A stretch of 64,000 nt of DNA from Pseudomonas sp. URIL14HWK12:I12 (GCF_003097135.1 NZ_QEQL01000007.1:248001-312000); one strand, 5' to 3'; numbered from the stretch's first letter, positions 52,791 to 63,432 are shown. Numbers and translations: made by a program. The notes: generated by a model from the letters alone, not told the origin.

Positions 52791-53345
52791 ATGGTGAGCA
52801 GTTGGCGCACGCAACAGGCCGCGCGAGCTATTCGGGCAGGCGCAGTGCTTGCCTACCCGACCGAAGCAGTCTGGGGGCTGGGGTGTGACCCTTGGGACGA
52901 AGACGCGGTGATCCGCCTGCTGGCGATCAAGTCGCGGCCGATGGCCAAGGGGTTGATTCTCATCGCCGATAACATCCGCCAGTTCGACTTCCTGTTCGAA
53001 GATTATCCCCAGGACTGGCTCGACAAAATGGCCGCTACCTGGCCAGGCCCCAACACCTGGCTGGTGCCGCACCGTGACCTGCTACCGGAGTGGATCACCG
53101 GCCAGCATGACAGCGTTGCCGTGCGGGTCAGTGACCACCCTTTGGTACGTGAACTGTGCGCGCTGGTCGGGCCGATCGTGTCCACCTCTGCCAACCCCCA
53201 AGGCAAGGAGCCTGCGCGTACACGGCTGCGTGTCGAACAGTACTTCCGTGGCCAGGTTGACCACGTGCTCGGTGGCCCGCTGGGCGGGCGCAAGAACCCG
53301 AGCGTGATTCGCGACCTGCGCTCGGGTGAGGTCATCCGCCCTTAG
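52791..53345 (+). CDS. tsaC: L-threonylcarbamoyladenylate synthase
   Basis: A 184-residue Sua5/YrdC-type enzyme that makes the threonylcarbamoyl donor for t6A in tRNA. The motifs are PTEAVWGLGCDPWDEDA, IKSRPMAKGLILI and STSANPQG. The ATG at 52791 was chosen because an upstream frame runs through dprA. Its stop codon overlaps the stop of the convergent quinone reductase gene by four bases. Confidence 0.95.
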   Translation: MVSSWRTQQAARAIRAGAVLAYPTEAVWGLGCDPWDEDAVIRLLAIKSRPMAKGLILIADNIRQFDFLFEDYPQDWLDKMAATWPGPNTWLVPHRDLLPEWITGQHDSVAVRVSDHPLVRELCALVGPIVSTSANPQGKEPARTRLRVEQYFRGQVDHVLGGPLGGRKNPSVIRDLRSGEVIRP

Positions 53346-54316
53346 GGCAGCAGAATGGTCGAGCCTGTGGTCCGCCGGCCGGAAAGCTCGGTGTGGGCCT
53401 TGGCCGCCTCGGCCAGCGGGTAGCGTTGGTTGATCTCGATGTTCAGCTTGCCGCTGGTGATCATGCCGAACAGCTCGTCTGCCATGCCTTGCAGCGCCGA
53501 TGGCACAGCGTAGGTGGCCAGGGTGGGGCGTGTGACGTACAGCGACCCCTTGCTGGCCAGCACCCCAAGGTTCACCCCGCTTACTGCGCCGGACGCATTC
53601 CCGAAGCTCACCAGCAGGCCGCGAGGAGCCACGCAATCGAGTGAGGTTTCCCAGGTATCCTTGCCCACGCCGTCGTAGACCACCGGGCACTTCTTGCCGT
53701 CGGTCAGTTCCAGCACCCGCTGGGCCACGTTCTCATGGCTGTAGTCGATCACTTCCCAGGCACCGGCGGCTTTGGCCTTGGCGGCCTTTTCCGGGGAGCT
53801 GACGGTGCCGATCACCTTGGCGCCCAGGGCCTTGGCCCATTGGCAGGCCAGCAGCCCTACACCCCCCGCCGCCGCATGAAACAGAATAGTTTCGCCCGCC
53901 TCCACCCGATACGTCTGGCGCATCAGGTATTGCACGGTCAAACCCTTGAGCATCACCGCTGCGGCCTGTTCGAACGAGATGGCTTCCGGCAGCTTCACGA
54001 GCACGTTGGCCGGTAGCACATGGACGTCGCTGTAGGCACCCAGGGGGCCGCCAGCATGGGCCACGCGGTCACCCGGTTTCAGATGGGTGACGGCGCTGCC
54101 GACGGCCTCGACTTCGCCCGCAGCTTCGGTGCCAAGCCCTGATGGGAAGTTCGAGATCGGGTAGAGGCCGCCACGGAAATAGGTGTCGATGTAATTCAGG
54201 CCGATGGCCTTGTTGCGTACCCGCACCTCATTCGGGCCTGGTTCGGCGGGGGTGTAGTCGACGTATTGCAGGACTTCCGGGCCGCCGGTGGCGTCGAACT
54301 GGATACGTTTGGCCAT
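53342..54316 (-). CDS. qor: NADPH:quinone reductase, zinc-independent MDR family
   Basis: A 324-residue quinone oxidoreductase. It begins AKRIQFDATGGPEVLQYVDY, and the nucleotide loop is LFHAAAGGVGLLACQWAKAL. No zinc-binding cysteines of the alcohol dehydrogenase type are seen. The ATG at 54316 has AAGGAGAT upstream. It is divergent from hemF, as in other pseudomonads, and overlaps the tsaC stop at its end. Confidence 0.92.
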   Translation of the reverse strand: MAKRIQFDATGGPEVLQYVDYTPAEPGPNEVRVRNKAIGLNYIDTYFRGGLYPISNFPSGLGTEAAGEVEAVGSAVTHLKPGDRVAHAGGPLGAYSDVHVLPANVLVKLPEAISFEQAAAVMLKGLTVQYLMRQTYRVEAGETILFHAAAGGVGLLACQWAKALGAKVIGTVSSPEKAAKAKAAGAWEVIDYSHENVAQRVLELTDGKKCPVVYDGVGKDTWETSLDCVAPRGLLVSFGNASGAVSGVNLGVLASKGSLYVTRPTLATYAVPSALQGMADELFGMITSGKLNIEINQRYPLAEAAKAHTELSGRRTTGSTILLP

Positions 54317-54466
54317 GGTGATCTCCTTCGGGCAGGGGCAAAGCACCTATCGGACGCCTTTGCAGCAGCTTCGTCAACTGCTGGCACGCCCGGCTCGGTG
54401 ATATGCTGGGCGCCGTTTTCACCGGGCCGCCAGTGCCGCTGGCGCCCCTCGCGTCGAGGTCAGTCC

Positions 54467-55402
54467 ATGAGCCACCCCCGTACCGAAGCCGTCAAAACCT
54501 ACCTGCTGGGCCTGCAAGACCGCATTTGCCAGGCACTTGAAGCCGAAGACGGCGGCGGCTGTTTCACCGAAGAGGCCTGGGTGCGCGAGGCCGGCGGTGG
54601 CGGCCGTACGCGGGTGATGGCAGAAGGCGCGCTGATCGAAAAAGGGGGCGTCAACTTCTCCCATGTCTTCGGCGCCGGGCTGCCTCCTTCGGCCAGTGCC
54701 CACCGGCCTGAGCTTGCCGGGCGCGGGTTCGAAGCGCTGGGGGTGTCGCTGGTGATTCACCCGCACAACCCTCATGTGCCGACCTCTCACGCCAATGTGC
54801 GGTTTTTCATTGCCGAGAAGGAAGGCGAAGAGCCGGTGTGGTGGTTCGGCGGCGGCTTCGACCTTACGCCCTACTACGCCCACGAAGAAGACTGCGTGCA
54901 CTGGCACCGGGTGGCCGAACGGGCCTGTGCGCCGTTCGGCGCGGACGTCTACCCGCGCTACAAGGCCTGGTGCGACCGCTATTTCCATCTCAAGCACCGC
55001 GGTGAGCCCCGCGGTATCGGCGGGTTGTTCTTCGACGACCTGAACGAATGGGACTTCGACACCAGCTTTGCCTTCATGCGCGCGATCGGCGACGCTTACA
55101 TCGAGGCTTACCTGCCCATCGTACAGCGGCGCCGGCAGCTCGCCTGGACGCCGGAGCAACGTGAATTCCAGGAATACCGCCGCGGGCGTTACGTCGAATT
55201 CAACCTGGTCTACGACCGCGGCACACTGTTTGGCCTGCAGTCGGGCGGGCGTACCGAGTCGATCCTCATGTCGCTGCCACCGCAGGTGCGCTGGGGCTAC
55301 GATTGGCGCCCTGCGCCTGGCAGCGCTGAAGCACGGCTGACCGACTACTTTCTTCAGGACCGTGACTGGCTCGGCCTGAACCCTGAAAACCACGCGCCTT
55401 GA
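54467..55402 (+). CDS. hemF: Oxygen-dependent coproporphyrinogen III oxidase
   Basis: A 311-residue enzyme for the aerobic step of haem synthesis. Motifs: GGVNFSHVFGAGLPPSASA, SHANVRFFIAEKEG, WWFGGGFDLTPYYAHEEDC and FNLVYDRGTLFGLQSGGRTE. A longer open frame upstream is a read-through of non-coding sequence, so the ATG at 54467 was chosen. aroE follows after 18 bases. Confidence 0.96.
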   Translation: MSHPRTEAVKTYLLGLQDRICQALEAEDGGGCFTEEAWVREAGGGGRTRVMAEGALIEKGGVNFSHVFGAGLPPSASAHRPELAGRGFEALGVSLVIHPHNPHVPTSHANVRFFIAEKEGEEPVWWFGGGFDLTPYYAHEEDCVHWHRVAERACAPFGADVYPRYKAWCDRYFHLKHRGEPRGIGGLFFDDLNEWDFDTSFAFMRAIGDAYIEAYLPIVQRRRQLAWTPEQREFQEYRRGRYVEFNLVYDRGTLFGLQSGGRTESILMSLPPQVRWGYDWRPAPGSAEARLTDYFLQDRDWLGLNPENHAP

Positions 55403-55420
55403 CCGCAGGAAGTTTCTGTA

Positions 55421-56242
55421 ATGGACCGTTACGTCGTTTTTGGAAACCCGATTGCCCATAGCAAATCGCCGTTGATCCACCGCCTCTTTGCAGAGCAAAC
55501 AGCACAGCAGTTGGACTACAGCACTCAGCTGGCACCGCTGGACGGGTTCACGGCTTGCGCCAGGGGCTTCTTCCATCAGGGCGGCCTGGGGGCCAACGTG
55601 ACCGTACCCTTCAAGGAAGAGGCGTTCCGCCTGTGTGACGAACTGACCGAGCGTGCCCGGCGGGCCGGCGCGGTAAACATGCTCAGCCGCCTGGAAGATG
55701 GCAGCGTGCGAGGCGACAACACCGATGGTGAAGGCCTGGTGCGCGACCTGATGAGCAACGCCGGCGCTACGTTGGCGGGTAAGCGCATTCTGTTGCTAGG
55801 TGCGGGCGGCGCCGTACGTGGGGTGCTTGAGCCGCTCCTGGAACAGGAGCCCGAGGCGCTGGTGATCGCCAACCGCACGCTGGAAAAAGCCGAGCTTCTA
55901 GCGGAGATGTTCGCCGAACTGGGGCCGGTAAGCGCCAGCGCTTTCGGTGTGCTCGCCGAGCCGTTCGACGTGATCATCAACGCCACCGCCGCCAGCCTGG
56001 CAGGGGAACTGCCACCGTTGGCGGCCAGCCTCATCGCCCCCGGCCGCACCCTGTGCTACGACATGATGTATGGCAAAGAGCCCACGCCTTTCTTACGTTG
56101 GGCCTCCGAGCATAAGGCGGCCCAGGCGATCGATGGGCTGGGCATGCTGGTGGAGCAGGCTGCAGTGGCGTTCCGCGCCTGGCGAAGCGTGGAGGTGGAC
56201 ACTGCCGTGGTGCTTCGCCAACTGCGGGAGCAACTGGGCTAG
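55421..56242 (+). CDS. aroE: Shikimate dehydrogenase
   Basis: A 273-residue NADP enzyme of the chorismate pathway. Motifs: VFGNPIAHSKSPLIHRLFAE, ANVTVPFKEEAF with the catalytic Lys, DNTDGEGLVRDL, the cofactor loop LLGAGGAVRGVLEPLL and DGLGMLVEQAA. It is in one unit with hemF. Confidence 0.96.
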   Translation: MDRYVVFGNPIAHSKSPLIHRLFAEQTAQQLDYSTQLAPLDGFTACARGFFHQGGLGANVTVPFKEEAFRLCDELTERARRAGAVNMLSRLEDGSVRGDNTDGEGLVRDLMSNAGATLAGKRILLLGAGGAVRGVLEPLLEQEPEALVIANRTLEKAELLAEMFAELGPVSASAFGVLAEPFDVIINATAASLAGELPPLAASLIAPGRTLCYDMMYGKEPTPFLRWASEHKAAQAIDGLGMLVEQAAVAFRAWRSVEVDTAVVLRQLREQLG

Positions 56243-56290
56243 CTGCTTAGGCCGGTGATCAAGTGGCAGGCCGGCCTTGATTCACATTGC

Positions 56291-57208
56291 TCAGAGCTTG
56301 GCCTTCACCGCCGCGAGTGCCTCCTTGCCGTCGACCGTCTTCACGCCGGCCAGCCATTTATCCAGCACCTCTGGATGGGCCTTGAGCCAGGCCTTGGCCG
56401 CATCGGTGTTGCTCTTCTTGGTATCCACCACGTCGGCCATGATGGTGTTTTCCATCTCGGGCGTGAACATCAGCTGGGTCAGCAACTTGCCGACCTGCGG
56501 GCAGGCCTCGGCATAGCCGGGGCGGGTCAAGGTAAACACGCTGCCGGTTGCGCCGAAGTATTTTTCGCCACCGGTCAGGTATTTCATCTTCAGCTTCACG
56601 TTCATCGGGTGCGGCTGCCAGCCCAGGAACACGATGAACCTCTCGCGGCGCACGGCGCGGTCTACCTCGGCGAGCATGGCCTGCTCGCTGGACTCAGTGA
56701 GCTTCCAGTCGCCGAGGTTGAAGTCATTCTTCTTGATGATGTCCTGAAGCGACTGGTTGGCCGGCGCCCCCGCACCGATACCGTAGATCTTGTGGTCGAA
56801 CTTGTCGGCCTGCTTGCTGAGGTCAGCGAAGTCATGCACGCCTGCGTTGTATACATAATCCGGGACAGCCAACGTGAATTCGGTGCCTTCCAGGTTCTTG
56901 GCCAGTTGCACCACCTTGCCGTTGGCGATGAACTGGTCGTAGAAACCTTGCTGCGCGGGCATCCAGTTACCCAGGAAGACGTCCACCTGGCCGTCGCGCA
57001 GGCCGCCGTAGGTGATCGGCACTGCCAGTGAGTCTACCTTCACCTGATAACCCATGCTCTCCAGCAAAAAGCCGGTGATGGCGTTGGTCGCGGCAATGTC
57101 GCTCCACCCCGGGTCGGCCATCCTGACCGGGCTGCAACTTTGTTCGGCCCAAGCGCCGGCACTCACGGCCATCATGCTTGCGGCCATCACGGTGGTTATC
57201 GTCTTCAT
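56291..57208 (-). CDS. choX: Choline/betaine ABC transporter substrate-binding protein
   Basis: A 305-residue periplasmic binding protein. The signal peptide ends at GAWA (about residue 21). The mature part (CSPVRMADPGWSDIAATNAI, VFLGNWMPAQQ, VFLGWQPHPMNVKLKMKYL) is OpuAC/ChoX-like, with tryptophans suited to a quaternary-amine box. The ATG at 57208 lies just 14 bases after betC, so the two form an operon. Permease and ATPase genes are not adjacent, so the binding protein must use partners encoded elsewhere. Confidence 0.88.
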   Translation of the reverse strand: MKTITTVMAASMMAVSAGAWAEQSCSPVRMADPGWSDIAATNAITGFLLESMGYQVKVDSLAVPITYGGLRDGQVDVFLGNWMPAQQGFYDQFIANGKVVQLAKNLEGTEFTLAVPDYVYNAGVHDFADLSKQADKFDHKIYGIGAGAPANQSLQDIIKKNDFNLGDWKLTESSEQAMLAEVDRAVRRERFIVFLGWQPHPMNVKLKMKYLTGGEKYFGATGSVFTLTRPGYAEACPQVGKLLTQLMFTPEMENTIMADVVDTKKSNTDAAKAWLKAHPEVLDKWLAGVKTVDGKEALAAVKAKL

Positions 57209-57222
57209 GGCTTCCCCTTTTT

Positions 57223-58740
57223 CTACTCGGATTGGCAGGGTTGTGGATAACGTGCCCTGCGCTCCAGATCGTCCAGGTCGATATGGTTGCGCATGTATTG
57301 CTGGCTGGCATCGACCAGCGGCTGGTGATCCCAGCTCTTGAGTTGGCCCTGGGCCAGGGAGGTTGCGACGAAACGGCGCCGCCGCTGGCTGGCCAGCACC
57401 TGTTGGTGGATCGCTTGCATGTCCCATTTACCCCGTGCCTCGGCCAGGAAGCGGTCGAACAGCTCACGGTGATCGGGCGCGCTGCTCAGGTCCTCGCGTT
57501 CGTGAGGGTCTTGCCGCACGTTGTACAGCAGGCAAGGGTCGGCTTCACTGTAGATGAACTTGTAGTCGCCGCGGCGGATCATCATCAGCGGGCTGTTCGT
57601 GCCCTCGGCCATGTACTCGCCAAACACTTCATCGTGGGCGCCGCTGCCGTCAAGGTGGCCCAGCAGCGAGCGGCCATCGAGCGGCAGCTGTGGCTGCACC
57701 TGGCCCCCGGCCAGCTCCACCAGCGTTGGCAGCAGGTCGGCGGTGGAAACCGAAGCACTGACCCGCCTGGCGCCGAACTGGCCCGGGGCGTGGATCAACA
57801 AAGGCACTCGTGCCGACATCTCGAACCAGTGCATCTTGTACCAGAGGCCGCGCTCTCCCAGCATGTCGCCGTGGTCGCCAGAGAACACGATGATGGTGTC
57901 ATCGGCCAGGCCGCATTCTTCCAGCGTGGCCAGCAGCCGCCCGACGTTGTGGTCGATGTAGCTGCACGCGCCAAAGTAAGCGCGGCGGGCATCGCGGATC
58001 TTGTTTTCCGGTAGCGGCTTGCGCCAAAGGTCGTAGACCTTGAGCAGCCGCTGAGAGTGCGGGTCGAGCGCCTGTTGGTCGGGCACGTTCGCCGGCATCG
58101 GGATGTCGTCGTCGCTGTACAGGTCCCAGAACGGCTTGGGGATGGTGTAGGGGTCGTGCGGATGGGTCATCGACACGGTCAGGCAGAAGGGGCGCCCACT
58201 GGCCTCGCGTACATGGTCATACAGATACTGCTGGGCCTTGAAGACCACCTCTTCGTCGAAATCGAGCTGGTTGGTGCGCACGCACGGCCCGGCCTGCAGC
58301 ACCGACGACATGTTGTGGTACCAGCTGGGGCGCACGTCTGGCTCGTCCCAGTTCACTGCCCAGCCGTAGTCGGCAGGGTAGATATCGCTGGTCAGGCGCT
58401 GCTCGTAGCCATGCAACTGATCCGGGCCGCAGAAGTGCATCTTGCCCGACAGCGCAGTGTGGTAGCCCAGCTTGCGCAAGTAGTGGGCATAGGTAGGGAC
58501 GTCGGCGGCGAAATCGGCAGCGTTGTCGTAAGCGCCGATTTTGCTGGGGAGTTGGCCGCTGACCAAGGTAAAGCGCGAGGGTGCGCACAACGGGCTGTTG
58601 CAGTAGGCGGAGTCGAAAAGCACCCCTTCGCTGGCAAGGCGCGAAAGGTGAGGCAACTTGATCGGCGACGGGTTGTAAAACGGCAGCAGAGGTGCGGCCA
58701 TCTGGTCGGCCATCAGAAATAGAATGTTCTTGCGTTTCAT
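57223..58740 (-). CDS. betC: Choline-sulfatase
   Basis: A 505-residue sulfatase that frees choline from choline-O-sulfate. The formylglycine site is in NSPLCAPSRFTLVSGQLPSK (C-x-P-S-R with the Cys to be oxidised). The N-terminal metal motif is NILFLMADQMAAPLL, and a late metal site is VFSGDHGDMLGERG. The ATG at 58740 was chosen. It is followed by choX and divergent from a LysR gene, the standard choline-sulfate cluster. Confidence 0.95.
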   Translation of the reverse strand: MKRKNILFLMADQMAAPLLPFYNPSPIKLPHLSRLASEGVLFDSAYCNSPLCAPSRFTLVSGQLPSKIGAYDNAADFAADVPTYAHYLRKLGYHTALSGKMHFCGPDQLHGYEQRLTSDIYPADYGWAVNWDEPDVRPSWYHNMSSVLQAGPCVRTNQLDFDEEVVFKAQQYLYDHVREASGRPFCLTVSMTHPHDPYTIPKPFWDLYSDDDIPMPANVPDQQALDPHSQRLLKVYDLWRKPLPENKIRDARRAYFGACSYIDHNVGRLLATLEECGLADDTIIVFSGDHGDMLGERGLWYKMHWFEMSARVPLLIHAPGQFGARRVSASVSTADLLPTLVELAGGQVQPQLPLDGRSLLGHLDGSGAHDEVFGEYMAEGTNSPLMMIRRGDYKFIYSEADPCLLYNVRQDPHEREDLSSAPDHRELFDRFLAEARGKWDMQAIHQQVLASQRRRRFVATSLAQGQLKSWDHQPLVDASQQYMRNHIDLDDLERRARYPQPCQSE

Positions 58741-58854
58741 AAGATCGCAGCGTTCCATTGTGGTGGGTTATGCGATATTGCTGGGAATAGAATGAAGGGC
58801 CGCGTCCGTTGGCGTAAATACCGTAGTCGATAATGCCTAGGATAAGTGCAGCTT

Positions 58855-59787
58855 ATGTTTGAAAGTCTCGGAGCGGTCTCGCTCGATGCCTTGCGTGCCT
58901 TCGAAGCCGCCGCGCGGCATCGCAGTTTTACCGCTGCCGCTGCGGAGCTCGGCACTACCCAGCCCGCCATCAGCCAGCAGATCAAACGCCTTGAGGAGCA
59001 ACTGGCCGTGCGCCTGTTCGACCGGGTGTACCGCGGGATAGACCTGACCGATGCCGGCGCTACCTTGTTCGAGCATGTGCAGGCGGGCCTGCAGAATATC
59101 GACACGGGCCTGGGCGCCATCACTGCGCAAGGCCAGCACGAAGTGCTGCAGGTCGCGACGGACTTCGCCTTCGCCGCCTATTGGCTGATGCCGCGGCTGC
59201 ACCGTTTTCACCAGGCTCACCCGCAGGTGGATGTGAGCCTGGTCACCTCCGAGCGCAGCCATGGCATGTTGCGCAGCGATATCGACGTCGCCGTGCTGTT
59301 CGGGGATGGTCGATTCCGCCAAGGCGAGAGCCACTGGCTGTTCGATGAGCAGGTATTTCCGGTGTGTAGCCCCCGGCTGCTGGATACCGCCGCTACGCCG
59401 CTGTCGCTCAAGGCGTTGCGCGAGCTGCCGCTGTTGCACTTGCGTGGCGAAACCAGCAGCCAGTGGTTCGACTGGGCGCGGCTTTTTCGCCATTGGGAAA
59501 TTCCCGCCCAGCCCACTCCAGGCCAGTTGCGTTTCGACAATTACACTTTGCTGATCCAGGCTGCGATCGCCGGGCAGGGGGTCGCCATCGGCTGGAAGCA
59601 CCTGGTAGATGCCCTGCTCGACCAAGGCTTGCTGTGCCGCCCGTTCGAACAGAGTGCACGCTCGAACATGGGTTATTACGTCGTATTGCCCACGCGCAAG
59701 CGCCGCAGCCGGACCATCCAGCGTTTTGTCGACTGGTTGCTGGCCGAGCAGGTCGGCCCGCTGGCCCCGGAACGGTTCGCCCGTTGA
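58855..59787 (+). CDS. LysR-family regulator of choline-sulfate utilisation
   Basis: A 310-residue LysR protein. The winged helix reads SLDALRAFEAAARHRSFTAA and then TTQPAISQQIKRLEEQLA. It is divergent from betC across 114 bases, the usual place for the choline-sulfatase regulator. The ATG at 58855 fits a GGATAAG about eight bases upstream. The effector is probably choline-O-sulfate or choline, which is inference. Confidence 0.88.
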   Translation: MFESLGAVSLDALRAFEAAARHRSFTAAAAELGTTQPAISQQIKRLEEQLAVRLFDRVYRGIDLTDAGATLFEHVQAGLQNIDTGLGAITAQGQHEVLQVATDFAFAAYWLMPRLHRFHQAHPQVDVSLVTSERSHGMLRSDIDVAVLFGDGRFRQGESHWLFDEQVFPVCSPRLLDTAATPLSLKALRELPLLHLRGETSSQWFDWARLFRHWEIPAQPTPGQLRFDNYTLLIQAAIAGQGVAIGWKHLVDALLDQGLLCRPFEQSARSNMGYYVVLPTRKRRSRTIQRFVDWLLAEQVGPLAPERFAR

Positions 59788-59800
59788 TGCGCAGGCAGCG

Positions 59801-60220
59801 TTAGTTCAGCACGCCGCTCAGGATCTCGTAAATCACGGTGGTGCCCACCGCTACCAGCACCACGTCTGGACCGACCCGGCGCCACTCGTAGCCGTCATAG
59901 CGAGGCAGGTGCGCCAGGGCGCGGCGATCGAGCGGGCGGCCATAGCCGTGCGGCAAAGGCTGGCCTTTGACCAGGTGTACCCCGGGTGGCATGGGTCGGC
60001 CGTGACCGAAATCGCCCCGATGATCGCTGATGCTCTGGCGCACCGGGCCAAAGTCGCGGGGTGGTTGCGGCCCCCGGCCGGGTTGGCCATGAGCCGCTGG
60101 TGGGTGGCCGCCATGGCCTGGGCCATGTTTGTCCGGGCCAGGGTCGGCTTGAACCAAAGGCGCTGTAGCCAACAGTGCAACACTCAGCGCACTGATCAGT
60201 GAGGTGGGCCATTTCATCAT
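59801..60220 (-). CDS. RcnB/CigR-like periplasmic protein rich in His, Gly and Pro
   Basis: A 139-residue exported protein. The signal peptide is SLISALSVALLATAPLVQA. A low-complexity stretch rich in Gly, His and Pro follows (DKHGPGHGGHPPAAHGQPGR). The C-terminal RcnB-type part is LPRYDGYEWRRVGPDVVLVA, ending in a hydrophobic helix. RcnB relatives affect nickel/cobalt homeostasis, and CigR relatives are called anti-virulence proteins in Salmonella. Neither role can be shown here. Confidence 0.75.
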   Translation of the reverse strand: MMKWPTSLISALSVALLATAPLVQADPGPDKHGPGHGGHPPAAHGQPGRGPQPPRDFGPVRQSISDHRGDFGHGRPMPPGVHLVKGQPLPHGYGRPLDRRALAHLPRYDGYEWRRVGPDVVLVAVGTTVIYEILSGVLN

Positions 60221-60253
60221 TCATTCCTCGGCGAGCGCCCGCACGCGGGCAAC

Positions 60254-60287
60254 AAAAAGGGGCGCGAACCCTGTGCTCGCGCCCCTT
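60254..60287 (-). terminator. Terminator of trpBA
   Basis: A perfect 11-base inverted repeat, AAGGGGCGCGA / TCGCGCCCCTT, with a nine-base loop. On the minus strand the tail is TTTGTTG. It lies about 90 bases beyond the trpA stop and before the start of the RcnB-like gene. Confidence 0.85.
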
Positions 60288-60377
60288 GCGTTCTTGCCCG
60301 TTAGTGCCTGAAAAACCGAGGTAATTCCTCTGTATCCGAAACTTTACCCTGCCCTGGCACTGCCTTTACATTCGCCC

Positions 60378-61186
60378 TTACAGGCGGGCGCTGCGTACGC
60401 CTTCAGCCAGCTGTTTGCACAAGCCCAACACGCCTTCGACAGCCTCGCCCGGCGTCGCAGCCTTGGCGATCTGATCGACAAGCGCCGAGCCCACGACCAC
60501 GCCGTCGGCAAGGCGCGCGATGGCGGCTGCTTGCTCTGGGGTGCGGATGCCGAAGCCGACGCTGATCGGCAGGTCGGTATGCCGACGCAGGCGCTCCACG
60601 GCTTCGGTCACGTGCTCGGCGGTCGCCGAGCCGGCCCCGGTCACACCGGCCACCGACACGTAGTAGACGAACCCGGAACTCCCGTTCAGCACGGTGGGCA
60701 GGCGCACGTCGTCGGTGGTGGGGGTGGTCAGGCGGATGAAGTCGATACCCGCAGCCTGTGCCGGGTCGCACAGGTCGTGGTTATGCTCTGGCGGCAGGTC
60801 GACCACGATCAGGCCGTCGACGCCGGCCTCTGTCGCATCGGCGATGAAGCGCTCGATGCCATAGTTATGGATCGGGTTGAAATAGCCCATCAGTACCAGC
60901 GGCGTGCTGCGGTCGCCTGCCCGAAAATCACGGGCCATCTGCAGGGTCTTGGTCAGGGTCTGACGGGCCTTCAGGGCACGGATGTTGGCCAGCTGGATGG
61001 CCGGGCCATCGGCCATCGGGTCAGTGAACGGCATGCCCAGCTCGATCACATCGGCGCCAGCCTGCGGCAGGCCCTTGAGGATCGCCAGCGAGGTGTCGTA
61101 GTCCGGGTCGCCGGAGGTGACGAAAGTGACCAGCGCGGCGCGGTTGGCTTGCTTGAGCTCGTCGAAGCGGTTTTGCAGGCGGCTCA

Positions 61187-61187
<1 letters not shown>
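60378..61187 (-). CDS. trpA: Tryptophan synthase alpha chain
   Basis: A 269-residue TIM barrel that cleaves indole-glycerol phosphate. The catalytic Glu and Asp are in ELGMPFTDPMADGPAIQ, and the phosphate loop is GVTGAGSA. The ATG at 61187 shares one base with the trpB stop (TGATG), which ties their translation. The longer frame upstream runs inside trpB and was rejected. Confidence 0.97.
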
Positions 61188-62407
<1,220 letters not shown>

Positions 62408-62493
62408 GGATCACTCCTGCGGGAGGGTGGCTAGACAATGGGTTCACTTTACCTACCCCACGCCAGGCTGAAAACCGATAAGATCGCCATAAC

Positions 62494-62510
62494 CTGTCAG
62501 GAAAACTCAC
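62494..62510. promoter_or_regulatory. Probable TrpI binding region between trpI and trpB
   Basis: The 107-base divergent region holds GTGAGTTTTCCTGACAG (minus-strand sense), placed directly before trpI. In Pseudomonas TrpI binds the trpI-trpB intergenic region and activates trpBA when indole-glycerol phosphate is present. The exact protected bases are not deducible here. Confidence 0.4.
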
Positions 62511-62514
62511 CTAT

Positions 62515-63432
62515 ATGCGCCGTGATCTTCCTTCTCTGAATGCCCTGCGAGCGTTCGATGCCACCGCTCGGTCTGGCAGCGTGAGCCAAGCTGCGGAGAA
62601 CATGAACGTGACGCATGGTGCCGTTAGCCGGCAGCTCAGGCTACTGGAGGACGAGCTAGGCGTACCGTTGTTCGTAAAAGATGGCCGCGGCCTTAAACTC
62701 ACAGACGCCGGCATTAGATTGCGCGATGTGTGCGACGAGGCTTTTGGGCGGTTGAGGCAGGTCTGTGCGCAGTTGAGCCAGGCTCAGGAGGGCGCGCCCT
62801 TTTTGCTAGGGTGCTCGGGAAGCTTGCTCGCCCGGTGGTTCATCCCACGATTGGGGCAGCTCAATGCCGACCTGCCTGATCTGCGCCTGCACTTATCGGC
62901 CGGTGAAGGCGATGTCGACCCACGCAGTGCGACTTGGGATGCCCTGCTGGTGTTCGCTGAGCCGCCGTGGCCCGCCCAGATGCAGGTGCACGAATTGGCG
63001 CCCGAACGTATCGGCCCGGTACTCAGCCCGCGCCATCCCAGGTTCGAGCAGTTGTCCGGTGTCCCGGCGCATGCCTTGCTTGATGAGCCCGTTTTGCACA
63101 CATTGTCTCGCCCCCAGGCGTGGCCAGAATGGGCCAGGCGCAATGGTTTGGCGCCCGAGTCGTTGACGCAAGGTCAGGGCTTCGAACACCTTTACTATCT
63201 GTTAGAGGCGGCGGTGGCTGGATTGGGCGTAGCGATTGCGCCCGAAGTATTGGTAGCCGATGACCTAAAGGCAGGGCGCCTGGCGGCACCCTGGGGCTTC
63301 AGCCAGACCCCAGCACGCCTCGCGTTATGGGTGCCTCGGCGTGCTGCAGACGGGCGTGCCCAGCGGCTGGCAGCGTGGCTCGCTGCCGCGCTGGGCAGCG
63401 AGGATCAGTCAGAACGCTTGCACAGCAAGTAG
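62515..63432 (+). CDS. trpI: LysR-family activator of trpBA
   Basis: A 305-residue LysR protein. The winged helix reads PSLNALRAFDATARSGSVSQ and then VTHGAVSRQLRLLEDELG. It is divergent from trpB, which identifies it as TrpI, the indole-glycerol-phosphate-responsive activator known in P. aeruginosa and P. putida. Its 3' end overlaps the convergent DUF883 gene by 28 bases. Confidence 0.93.
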   Translation: MRRDLPSLNALRAFDATARSGSVSQAAENMNVTHGAVSRQLRLLEDELGVPLFVKDGRGLKLTDAGIRLRDVCDEAFGRLRQVCAQLSQAQEGAPFLLGCSGSLLARWFIPRLGQLNADLPDLRLHLSAGEGDVDPRSATWDALLVFAEPPWPAQMQVHELAPERIGPVLSPRHPRFEQLSGVPAHALLDEPVLHTLSRPQAWPEWARRNGLAPESLTQGQGFEHLYYLLEAAVAGLGVAIAPEVLVADDLKAGRLAAPWGFSQTPARLALWVPRRAADGRAQRLAAWLAAALGSEDQSERLHSK

